Positions 1-10,621 of a stretch of DNA of 64,000 nucleotides are shown piece by piece. Under the pieces are notes generated by a model. The model saw only the letters and a program-made list of their open reading frames with translations. It did not search any database and was not told the DNA's origin. The first letter of the stretch is position 1. Every line of letters starts with the position of its first letter. The stretch is from Prillingera fragicola (Eukaryota; Basidiomycota; Tremellomycetes; Trichosporonales; Trichosporonaceae): the NCBI GenBank assembly GCA_002335605.1, contig BEDY01000011.1, positions 124,001 to 188,000 on the forward strand, written 5' to 3'. Position numbers and translations under genes: made by a program.

Positions 1-75
1 CACTCCTCACTGTGGTCAGCAACATCACCCAGCACGACTACAACCCAACCTAACTCCACCGAGCCATCATCCACA

Positions 76-1255
76 ATGTCAAAAGCTGTTCGCTCCCTCA
101 AGAGCCTCCTCAAACGCAAAGACTCGCCACCTCCACCACCTCCATCACCGCGCTTCATCCCAGTCCCAATCCCCATCAAGCAGGTTAAACCCCCTCGCGA
201 GGTAGCCTTTGACCACACGGCCTATCCGCACCTCCTGGATCTCATCCTCGAGTTTGCCAGCTACGAGGTGCTGCGCATGACGCGCCTCACCTCCAAGGGC
301 CTGCGGGGCAAGATTGACGCGTTGTTCGCTCGGCACATTGCCATTGTCGAGTACTGCATGACGTGAGTACACTCCTGGCAGGCAGCTGACAGCCAGGTGT
401 GAGGACGACTGGGGCATGGTCGACGGCCGGCACTTTTACGGTGTAAAGCTGTACGGCATCTTCCACGGCAAGCGGCTCGTCCAGCCCCGCCTCGAGGGGG
501 CCGTGGACGAGATGATGGAGCACCAGTGCGACGTGCTGCAGCACGAGCATACCTTGCTGGCCCACACGCGCGTGCTCGAACTGCACGTCCTGGTCAAGTA
601 CACCCACGGGTACGATGCGTGCGTCCGGGCCGTCCGCTCCGAGACGCCGTCGCTGGACGCAGTGGCTATTAAGCGGAGCACGCGTGTTTGCCGTGACAGA
701 GCCATGCTGAACCACGGTGTCGGGGTGTACAGCTTGCCCGCGACCAAGCGGTTCACCTACCTCCTCGACGACGTCTACAACGGCGGGCACGGGGGCTTGC
801 TACCCGAGGGTGTTGAGCGGTATTTCGTTCGACTCAACATGGCCAAGCCGGGACCCGGAACACCCTCCGAGCTTCTCGACAAGGAGCACAAGCACATTTT
901 GTGCCTGTTTCCATTCTGGAACCAGGATCATCCCGAGTATCGGCCCCAGCTGCGCGAGATTGCCGTGCTCATCGACTTTGAAAGCCTTCCCGGCACGACT
1001 CTGAACAAGGACAACGTGTGGTACTTGCCGTTCCATCCATACATTGTCCAGCTCCGGCGCGACTACGCCAAGCCCAACCATACGGACATGCAGGTACTTA
1101 GCACCTGGGAGTATGCCCATAAAGGTATCCACCCCTTGGAGGACGGAGAGTGGTTTACTACCATCCATCGGGTGAGCGTGATTAATCGTCGCAAGTTGCC
1201 GACTTTCGAGCTGTTGCCGTTTGCAGAGGACGCGTATGACTTCCATCATGCTTGA
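76..1255 (+). CDS. F-box-like protein, paralogue 1
   Basis: Two exons (76-362, 397-1255) joined over a 34-nt intron with GTGAGT, CTGAC branch site and CAG acceptor; the spliced reading frame gives 381 residues. After a proline-rich, basic N-terminus (about residues 15-40) comes a short helical block starting DHTAYPHLLDLILEF and ending at a basic helix before HIAIVEY. This arrangement (hydrophobic residue, P-x-L/I-hydrophobic-D, then two helices) looks like a divergent F-box, and it recurs in four other genes of this window. The remainder has no recognisable repeats (no WD40 or LRR) and includes a HTRVLELH segment shared with the paralogue at 12808-13699. If it is an F-box protein it would recruit substrates to an SCF ubiquitin ligase; that role is inferred from the N-terminal resemblance only. 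The start at 76 is the first ATG of the frame. Confidence 0.75.
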
Positions 1256-1462
1256 TTGTAGGCGTTGAGAAAGGCATGCATGGATACCAGGCATGGCCTA
1301 GGGGGAGAGCTTCCAGGATACCTGGGAGGCGTACCTCTGCAAAGCAAGGTCAGCTCTCACTGGAATGGAAGTGCTGGCGTGCTCCGTTGTTGCTAACGCA
1401 AACATCCTTGTACATACATATGGATGCACTGTCTACGCCGTGCCCAGTACACAAAACCCAAA

Positions 1463-4012
1463 CTAGAACAACTGCTCTGTAATCTGCCCCCCAGCCTCCA
1501 TACCAGGCAACATACCCAGGCCCAACACCTCTTCCAAGCCCGTAAACGCTCCCATACCCATATTGAACCCCGCGTCGACATTCATCCCCGTGCCCCCGCC
1601 GTCGAGCAGGATAGCACTCAGGTCGGGCGCGCCGGCCCCCGTGTCGCTGTGGCGAATATCCGGCATGAGCTGGATGAACTGCACGCGCGAGTACTGCCCG
1701 TCAGCGGTGCCAAGTAGGGGTGAACTCACAATGTTCCACCAGTCCCAGAGCCCGTCGCCGATTTCCCCGCCACTCTGCGCGTTGAGGAGCGCGAGGATCA
1801 CGCGCAGAACTTTTCCCCTCAGGCTCTCGCCGTTCGAAGCAAGGCATTCGAGGGGCATGCGTTCCAGCTGCCTGAAGGCGCGCTTGGCGATTTCAAAGCG
1901 TTCCTGCTCCGAGTCGACTTCTGGTGTCACTTTAGCGCGGAGGTCAAGCTGGATTGTCAGCTGCTGTTCTGAGCTGGAGGGGAGCGACTTACGAGGGCGA
2001 GCTCGAGGCACAGAGCTGTAATGTAAATGTTGGCCGCCTGGGTCTCGAACACGCTGTGGGTGCCGTCTCCCTTGGCGTTGTACGGCTGGAGCTCCTCTGG
2101 CATCTCTGACAAGAGCTCCTGCACGCGCACCATTGTGCGTTCCACCCAGACGCCCAGGGATGCGCGGCGCGGCGCTCCCTCGGGTACATTCACCAGCGTG
2201 CGCTGCCAAGCGACACACCGTGAGAGCTCACGATACAGCCGCGTCACGTATACGAACCCGGTCATGAAACTGAGCCGCCCCTTGGGCTGCGGGAGCATGG
2301 CGCCGCCATCGGCGATCATGTACTCGTCGTCCACTTCTAGCGGGAAGGGAGGGCAGCCGTCCATGTCGAGCAGATTGTAAGGGTGGCCATTGAGGGCGTT
2401 GGTCTTGTCGATCGCGTAGGCTTCCCAGTATAGCCTGCGGCACAGCTGGAGCTCGAGCTCGGACAGCCCTGGACGCGGGGTGGTGCGGTTCAGCCCCAGG
2501 GTGTAGACCAAGCGGCGGATGTCGGACATGAGGATACTGGGCAGCTGGGCGGCGGACGCGGCTTGCGAGGTGATCCAGTCTAGAATCGTAGACGCGAGGA
2601 CAACGAGCGAGGGGCGTGTCTGGTGTCGAATCTGAATAATGCGGCTGCCGCGCTGGCAGCGTTCCAACAGCGCTTCGAGCTCTGGCTTGGCCATGCGTGG
2701 GACGAGCCATTGGATGGGGCACTGGCAAATCGTGTATGCGACTGTTGTCAGCTTCAGCTTTGGACAGAGCACTTACCAATACTGAGCAAGAGACCACGGA
2801 ACGCCTCGTCATTCTCGTCGCGGCGATACAGCACATCTTGCGCAAAGCTACTCCGGTGCACGAGCGGGACGAGCACATGCTGGTGCTTCATGTGCAAGCT
2901 GAGGAAGAACCCGATATCCTCCCAGCTCGCAAAGCTCTCGATACGGCTGACATCAATGTCTGCACCACAAGGCCGGAGCGCCGCCGTCTCATCGACCGCG
3001 GCATCGACTTGTCCCGCACTGCTGTCGCTCCACCGTCCCATACCGCCCGCACCGACACTGGCACCCACAAGATCATCGAGAATCGTAGACGGAGAGTAGA
3101 CGCGGCGACTATCCCCCTTGGCAGGGACAGAGTAGTCGAACATTTTCAGTCCGGCGAGCTGCGGCGCGGCGTCCAGCGCCGCATCGCCCGTCATCCTGTC
3201 GATACCTGGTGACGGCCCTGCGGTATCTTTGCGGTCAGTCTCCGCAGACCGGGGGAGGGTAAAGTCGAATGGCACAGCCTGGAGGGTCTGCCACGCCGAG
3301 CCAAAGATGGAACCCATGATTGGCCCGCCAGGGGAGGCTCCCGACAGGTCGACGGACGGGAGGGGGTCGTCGCCTTGGATCATGGGTGACAGCGAGGCGT
3401 GCGCCGAGGTGAGCGGCGGAGGGGGCATGCATTGTGACGAAGAGACTGTCGCGGGTCCCGACCCCCCCGACTCGGTCACGGTCGCTCGGTCGGGAACGGG
3501 CGGGGTCGTGTCGGCGCGAGCCCTGCGCGGGGAGCGCGAGCGTGATTTTGAGGGCTGTTCGGTGCGTTGCCTTTTTGTTGGCCGTGGAGCGGGGGGGCTG
3601 GGGTTGTCAGGTCTCGAGTAGAAAGTGGGTGCTCACGCTCGAGGGCGGCCTGGTTTTCTCGGCGTGTAGGCATAGGTGCAGTCCTCGCCGCGACGAGCAC
3701 AGTTTCGGCACTGCCCGTGGGATTGCTTGTCGCCGCTGGCGTCTGGAGATGAAGATGGAGAACCAATGGGAGGGCCGGGGTTGCAGCGGACCTGGGATGT
3801 TAGCTCGGTCCAAACAATGTCCTTGACGTGTTCCAGGTTGACATGTGGTAAGCCATTGCAGCTCGCCGTTGCAGACCATGAGACCGAGCCAGACCACATG
3901 ACTGATGGCCTGCTCACATGTCCACACACGGACACACGATACGCACCTTTCGGACACGACACTGATCACAGGTGACCGTCGGCATCGGCGCCGAAGACGA
4001 GGCTGTACTCAT
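1463..4012 (-). CDS. Zn2Cys6 fungal transcription factor
   Basis: Six exons on the minus strand (3947-4012, 3637-3791, 2777-3597, 1993-2741, 1730-1948, 1463-1693) give 746 residues. The 36-nt intron 1694-1729 is in frame and could be retained, adding 12 residues. Exons 1 and 2 build a Zn2Cys6 cluster: Cys15, 18 and 25 in CDQCRVRKVRC, then Cys50, 53 and 60. The loop between the two halves is 24 residues, longer than the usual 5-12. A basic Arg/Lys/Ser linker follows, then a long low-complexity section and a fungal-specific transcription factor domain around RRLYWEAYAIDKTNALNGHP. It should be a nuclear DNA-binding regulator recognising CGG-type sites; its targets cannot be read from the sequence. 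The region before its start carries many ACCGAG copies, hinting at self-control. Confidence 0.9.
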
Positions 4013-4600
4013 GATGGCGTGTATGACTAGCGTGTTTGACTAGACAATCTCGACCTCGCTCGGAGATGATGAAGAGATGATAAAGCAAAGGGCAAGATGG
4101 TGAGCGACCGAGAGGAGGTGCACACGGAGATAATGTAGTAGGGATATGTAGAACGAGGGGGAGAGGGGAGTTCATGACCGAGTGTACCGAGTTGATATGT
4201 AGATGGCAAGAGGTCGTTGTCCGGAGATAACTGTGAGCAATGACGGTCATGGGCGACCCTCGGTGGATTTTACAGTGAGGGTGTTTTTGACCGAGGTAGG
4301 TTCGGTAGAATGCTCGGTAAGACTGTATACATGGGGAACTCGGTATGGGGAACTCGGTAGACGATGCACGCAACGGACATAGCACTGGCCTGAGTGGTAC
4401 CTGGCGGAAATGCTTATGACGACGAGCATGCATAAGCACGGGGGAGAGAAGGACGCACGTAGTCTTCTTATACTAAGCTGCCTGCTACATGGTTTGACCG
4501 AGCCCCGAGATCAAGAGATACGGACATGACCGAGCTGGCACTGTTACTGCAGCCGACATAGCCCCGGAATACTTGTGCATCCTGCCCCAATAGGGCATTT
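4013..4600 (-). promoter_or_regulatory. Upstream region of the Zn2Cys6 gene with repeated ACCGAG sites
   Basis: This gap between the transcription factor start (4012) and the end of the neighbouring gene contains the hexamer ACCGAG or its complement CTCGGT at 4107, 4177, 4186, 4290, 4313, 4339, 4353, 4497 and 4529. Four of these are extended to TGACCGAG (4175, 4288, 4495 and 4527). A 14-bp direct repeat around GGGGAACTCGGTA lies at about 4334-4360. Each copy contains a CGG triplet, the half-site bound by Zn2Cys6 proteins. Whether they act as binding sites is inference. Confidence 0.55.
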
Positions 4601-6149
4601 CTATAGCACACGCTGTTTATGCTGGTGGTGTTGCTTAAACCGCTCCACGTAATGATGCAACCCATCACCGAGCCCGTGGTGGTTCTTGTCCTCCTCGGTA
4701 AAAGGCTTGCTGTCACCCTGGTCCTGTTTGGCAGTCAGTTTACGACCGCACCCGATGCAATTGATAACGCACAAACTCGACATCCTGCCCGTTGTCCTGG
4801 TACACGAGCATGGAGAACTGATAGTCAGCAACCGAGCCTCGGACAATCCACCAAGACTCACGTTCCAGTTACTCTCGGAGCCGTTCGCCAAATGCTCAAC
4901 CCCACCATTGATCAACTGGTCCCAAGCGCCCAACACAGGCTCCATGGCAGCCACATGGCCAGCCTCGGCCTGGAAAGCCTTCACATCGACACCCTGGCGC
5001 TGCATCTCGCGTCGCGCAGCAAGGGCGACCTGCGGGTCGTCGCCCTCGGCCATCATCGCTGCCGTCTCGTTCCGCAGCGTCTGCCCGCCCATCCTGCGCT
5101 CCTGTGACTCGGCAGTACGCTGCGCGTCCATGGCCACAAGCTCGGGGTGCGCCGCCTCGACCTTGCGCAGCGTCGCCTCACGCGACGGGTCCGTCAGCGC
5201 TGGGTGGGCGTCGCCGGGCAGCTCGGGCTCGTTGGCGCCGACCAGACCCGCGGGCGCCTGCTGGGCTGGCGTCGAGGCTGTGGGGACTGGAATGGGGAAC
5301 TGGAGCTGGTCCCGGATACGTGGCGTGCCGGCGCCGTAGCGGTCTAAACGCGGCTGCGTCTGGATGTGCGACAGCCCCGCGATGGGCGGCAGCCCGCGGC
5401 GGCGGTAGAGCGACAAGCTCGCTGTGGACGCGCCGACGTCGTGGTCGTTGTCGCCTAGCAGCGCGCGGCCGAGGGCAATGGCCATGGCGGCGTGCGAGAA
5501 CAGGACGGCAGTCTTGGCACGAGGGTACTCTGCCTCGACGCGGCGCACCCACGCTTCGACAAACATGTCGGCGCGCTCTTGCAGCTCCTGCAGCGTCTCG
5601 CCCTCGCGCTTCGGGTAGTAGGTCGGCTGGTACGTTGGGTGCAACATCATGTCGGGAAAGTGACGCTGCAGTTCCTTGGCCGGGTAGGGGCGAGAGTGCA
5701 GGCCGGTGTTGGGCTCGGCCTTGGAGAACCTGGTCGTCAGCACAAGCTTGCACCCCAGCATGACAGCCAGCAGTGCACAGGGACTCACCACTCGGCGATA
5801 CCATTCTCAAGGTGCACAGGCTGCCCGATCGACTTGGCCAGCGGCTGCGCAGTCTGCAGCGTCCGGAAGAACGGCGAGCTAAACAGCAGCTCGGGCTTGG
5901 GCAGCGGTGCCGGCGGGTTGGACAAGAAAGCACCCAGTTCTTCGGCCTGGGCGAGGCCCGAGTCAGACAGCTGTGGGCGGGTCAGTCATGCGTACGCTGG
6001 GGTGGCGTTTGCGTGGCGCTGTTGAGGGGGAGGGAGCAGTGGACACGTACACGTGGGTCATGCCACATGCCTGTTGGGCTGTGGGTGTCGTTTGCGTCGA
6101 GAAAGTCGGCGCGGAAGCCGTGGCGGGCAATGTAGATGTTTTCGAGCAT
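4601..6149 (-). CDS. Histidine phosphatase family protein (Tfc7/tau55-type)
   Basis: Five exons (6051-6149, 5789-5970, 4862-5729, 4773-4817, 4601-4723) give 438 residues. The N-terminus IYIARHGFRADF carries the RHG signature with catalytic His10. It is followed by SPFFRTLQTAQPLA, an acidic GIAEW segment and the second conserved histidine in VLFSHAAMAIALG. This arrangement closely resembles the histidine phosphatase domain of yeast Tfc7, the tau55 subunit of RNA polymerase III factor TFIIIC. The second half is charged and Ala/Gln-rich and does not show a recognisable TFIIIC subunit 6 barrel, so a TFIIIC role is tentative and a plain phosphatase is possible. If the last intron (4724-4772) is not spliced the protein ends at a stop at 4740; the spliced form is preferred because donor, CTGAC branch and acceptor are all good. 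Confidence 0.8.
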
Positions 6150-6423
6150 TGTAAGAGGGGTGAAGAATGGCAGCAGAGTGTGGAGAGAGGAGGGAGAGAT
6201 GGAGATGGACCAGATGAACCAGAATGGTGACGATGTGGAGGGGGACGCGTCGATTCGTGCCTGGCGGCGGCAGTCACCGAAATCTTGGAATCATCAGTGT
6301 GCTTGTTTGCTCGCCAGCAGTGGACATGTTACTACTGACCTTCATGGCTACAGAGGCTTGTAAACAGACGAGGACAGACGACAATCACAACAGCATGCAG
6401 ACTTGGAACTTGGAAACACATTT

Positions 6424-8529
6424 TCAGCCCCCCAGCATGACAATCCCTACACCCATAAAGCCGGCAACGTCACGACGTTCGTACGCGATATGCTCGGCAT
6501 AGCCGCGAGACACCTGATCAAAGTCGATCAATCGCAGGCCGAGGTCGTCCCCTTCGATGTACATCTTGTATGGGTCAAAAGTTGATAGACGCTGGTGGGT
6601 ACGGATATGCCGAACCTCAATGTCGCCATGGGCGATGCCCTTGGCATGAAGCATGCGGTAAAGTCGCGCGATGTGGGGCTTGGCTCGGTTGGGAATGTTG
6701 GACCAGTCGTCGGCCACGGCGGGCCCGACGTCCTCCATAAGAGCAATGTAGCGGCAGTAGACGGGGTCGTCAGTATCATGTAGGAATTGGGAGGCGAACA
6801 GGCCATGGTACTTGGGGATCACGGAGCCTTGCAGCTCTTGCCCCTCTGGCGAGTCGTAGAAAGATGCTTCGGCGAACATGTCCTCCAAACGGCGTTCTGG
6901 CGAGTCATCGCCGTTCGACCACATGGGTGTGGCAAACTTGACAACCAGAGGACCAAATTGAAGAGAAGTAGATGAGCACGGTTGGGGGGATGTGGGAGTC
7001 AACTGGGTTAGATCGGCATGGCGCAGATCGAGAGTAGCGGGTGAGCTGGTAGGTAGGATTGAGATAGGAGTGTCTTCGATGCAGCTCCATATCTCAGGAT
7101 TCCATTTAATCACAACACTCGTCGCCGCACCAAGTCCTTCCGTATCGGCATCAGCGGTAGCATGGTAGGTCGACCACAGCCGCCCTCTTCCGATGCGCTC
7201 GCCGACAGTGATGGTGACGGTATTGATTGCTGCCGGCAGTGGGGTCGTCTCAGACTCGCCACCTATACGAGTGTATGTGCCTGCGAGAGAATCGAGTGGC
7301 GTCATCAATGGTCCAGTGGAGAAAGACGAGCCGGTGAACGGCATCGTTGGAGCCTTGAGCACTCGTGCCAAATTGGCGCTGGTCCTTACCCCGCCCCGCA
7401 AACCTTGCGCGGGGGGAGGAAGGCCTGTGGGGCGACGACCTGATGCAGGAGCTTTGGCAATTGTGCGAAATGTCACACTGCTGGCGGCACCTTCTGGAAC
7501 GACTGTGTCGCCCCCAATGGCGATACCGGCCAGCAGAACCGCAAAAGTGACGGTCCTCCCTATACCGCCTACATAGTTTTCAATCAAGCTGGATACGAAG
7601 ACCTTGTTGTTGTCGGCGAGGTAGACCAGAATAGCAGACTTGCAGTTGAAGAGAATGCCCCAGCGTGTGCAGTTGTGGTGCAACTCCACCCAAATCTGGA
7701 ATGCGGCCTTTGTCGCATTGGATGCGAGACGCCTCGAATTGTGTATCTGAATCTTCTTGTCACGCACCGCAAGCTGAAAGCCCTCACCCAATTGGCAAAC
7801 GTTCACGAGCTCGCGCAGGTGCGCGTTGGTCAGAACTGTCGGCCTCTCCCACTCGACGATACCGCGGGTTGATGTTTGACCGGCTGCATAGCAAGCCCAG
7901 TCCGTAATGCCTTTATTCTTCAAAGATCGGAGGCGCTGCCATTGACCGGGACGCGCTGGGACCTTGCCTGGCTGATAAATTGAGGGCTGTTTCAAGAACC
8001 GATTAAGCGGTGCGGCGAAGAAGCAGAGTGCGGCGGCCGAAATGTCGTCTTCAAAGGCGACGTACGTCTCTTCAGTGAGGCCATACGAGGCAATGTACGC
8101 GTGATTCCAGTCTCGCATCGCAGGGTCCGAGAGTTGGCGGTCTTCCGACGCAACACAACCAGAAAGCAAGGCCTCCAGGCCGTCGGGCAGGTTGGGGTGG
8201 TGCACAAAGGTGATGACAGTGTCAGGCTCGTTGTCCAGTACAGAGGCCAAGTCTGTGCAATTGACAGTGCTTGGCTCATTGTCGAGAGATTAGAACAGTG
8301 AGAGGACATGACGTCCCAGCGCATCAGCCGGAGCGCGGGCAACGAACGGCGGTTGACCGTATCGTTCGGCATCCGCTTGAAGATTGCGGGCCAAGTCTTC
8401 CAGGAATGAGCTGGGATCGGAGGACACGCCAGCTAGGACATCTTCAAGTTCCTTTAATTCTTCTGGAAGTGCCATCACGGCGGTTTGGTAGGTTGGGGCA
8501 GGTCGAGGATTAGTGTTGTTGAAGTCCAT
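6424..8529 (-). CDS. Protein kinase-like protein, interrupted or with a non-standard intron
   Basis: An open frame from 8529 meets a TAA at 8290-8292 after 79 residues and continues in the same frame to 6424. The C-terminal third is kinase-like: ARLYRMLHAKGIAHGD resembles the catalytic loop with HGD in place of HRD, and LRLIDFDQ resembles the DFG segment. The N-terminal half has a block (IVEWE, then FQIWVELHHNC) of unknown function that also looks related to the protein at 19631-21010. A 60-nt intron 8253-8312 would remove the stop and keep the frame (681 residues), but its donor GTCATG is poor. The alternatives are a nonsense mutation making a pseudogene, or a start at a downstream Met. No substrate can be proposed. 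Confidence 0.6.
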
Positions 8530-8741
8530 GGGACGGGTGATGCCCCATGGTCATGCTTCGGTGATTATGAAAGTGGCATACGGTAAATAGTATACATACA
8601 GACATCATTAGCCGGCAGCAACAGCACAAGACATGATCATTGTTGCCCTGGTCAGTTATGGGGGGTAGTGCTCTCAAGCAGAGTCAAACTTGCACTTGAT
8701 TTCATCCGGATGTTACAGACAGACCTCCCCTCACTAGCGTC

Positions 8742-10621
8742 CTACACACTCTCGACCCACTCCTCGCCCATCTTGCCGTCCGCCTTTCCCTCCCCAGGGC
8801 TAACCTGCTTACCGAGCAGCCTGCCAAGAATCTGCTGCTTAGCAACCAAGTCGTCCTTGGCAAAGTGGCCACCCCACACGCGGTCCATCTGCTCGAGTGG
8901 CACCCCAGCGGTCTCGGGGACGAGGAAAAAGGTCCAAACACCGGAGAGAACGGAAAAGATGCCAAAGAAGATGAATGTGCCGTAGCCTGTGTTGGCAATC
9001 ATTGGCGGGGTGACGAGGCCGATGATAAAGTTGTTGAGCCAGTTGGAGCAGGTGGCGAGGGCGACACCCTTGGCGCGGCGCGAGGACGGGAAGATCTCGG
9101 CAGGCATGCTCCAAGGAACGGGTCCCCAGGAGACGCCGAAGAAGAGCATGTAGATGATGATGAACGCGACGCCGACCCAGGCCTTGTCTGGGTGGGCAGT
9201 CCAGTCGTAAGAGTATCGGCCGATCATGCCGGCCACCATAAAGTGACACAGCGCCATGCCCGCAGATCCGAACAAGAGAGGTGGCTTGCGGCCAAGTTTG
9301 TCAAGGAAGAATACGGGCAGCATCACAGCAAGCAGCTGGGCACAGTTCATAGCTCCTGAGCTGTATACGGGTCAGTGAAGTCATGGGAAAGGGGCCGCTA
9401 AACTTACAGAGAGAGCTGCAACTCGGAGTCCAGACCCAAAGTTTTGAACAACGACGGCGAGTAGTAAATCAGTGCGTTGATTCCACAGAACTGCTGGAAG
9501 AACATGAGCAGGATGCCGACTAGCGTGCGCCGGATAACACCGGGGCGGAACATGTCCACCCAACCCGCTGCCTCAAGTTTGATTTGAGTAGGAAAGTCGT
9601 CAGTGTGAAGGCTCGGGTGGCGGGTGATGGCGTCCTCGCGATTCCTGCAGGCCTCGGCCTGCACACGAGCGTCGGTAGCTGGCAGGCTGCGGAGGCGGCA
9701 GAGTGTATCGAGGCATTCCTGGTCGCGGCCCTTCGAGGCGAGCCACCGGGGTGAATAGGGGAGGAAGAAGATGAGGGCCAGGACAAGAGGGATCGCTGGG
9801 GCCATCTGCAGCAAGAAGGGCAGGCGGAAACTCCAGTCGGAGACGATGTGACGGGTACCGTAGGTGATGTAGAACATGACGACCTGCACAGTGTCAGTCA
9901 ATCCTCCACTTCCGTAATCATCCGTCCGCCGTCAGCTTGCACTCACAATGCCAGTCACAATCGACGTCTCTGATAGCGTAAGCATCGCACCACGCACGTT
10001 GGGCGGCGCGACCTCGGCAATGTACATCGGCGCAGTGGACGAAAGTAGGCCGATGCCGACACCGCCGACAAAGCGGCCCACGATCAGCTGGGCAAGGCTG
10101 AAGGCGGCTGTCTGAAGCACTGATCCGACAACAAACCACACAATGCCGACAAAGATGGACATTTTGCGCGACCAGCGGTCGGCCACGAAACCTGCTGCAA
10201 TCGCGCCCATGAACGCGCCAAGCTCGAGGAGCGCGGTCATAATGCCCTTGTTGAAGGATGCCGAGCTTGACACCGCTTCATCCACTTCGGGAAACTGTTT
10301 CAGAAAGTGGGGCATGACTAGCACGATCGAGACGAGACCTTGGTCAAAGCCGAACAGCAGCCCGCCGATGCAGGAAGCCAGGGAGCAAATAAACGCGACG
10401 CGGTTTTTGAGGAGTTCGCCGACGCCTGGTGTGTCAGCGATCACTCCTGAACGGAGGAGCTGGGGATACTCACCTGAGCCTCCATATGCTGCTGAGAGCG
10501 CATCTGCGTCCTGAGCAAGCTCGTATGCCTCTGGCGCGAGCTCGATGCCAAACTTGTCGGCGCTGACTAGGTCCTCGCGATCCGGCGCATGACGAGCTTT
10601 GGGTAGAGAACTGTCGCTCAT
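8742..10621 (-). CDS. MFS sugar porter family transporter
   Basis: Four exons (10474-10621, 9947-10425, 9408-9883, 8742-9360) encode 573 residues with about twelve hydrophobic segments. Sugar-porter landmarks are in order: GLLFGFDQGLVS in helix 1, GRFVGGVGIGLLS with an APMYIAEVAPPNVRG loop, QQFCGINALIYYSP in helix 7, PAEIFPSSRRAKG and VPETAGVPLEQMD at the end of helix 12. It is therefore a plasma-membrane facilitator or proton symporter for a monosaccharide, polyol or related compound. The substrate cannot be told from these motifs. The start at 10621 gives a soluble N-terminus of roughly 60 residues before helix 1. An upstream in-frame extension is excluded because it lacks a plausible start and is low-complexity. 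Confidence 0.92.
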
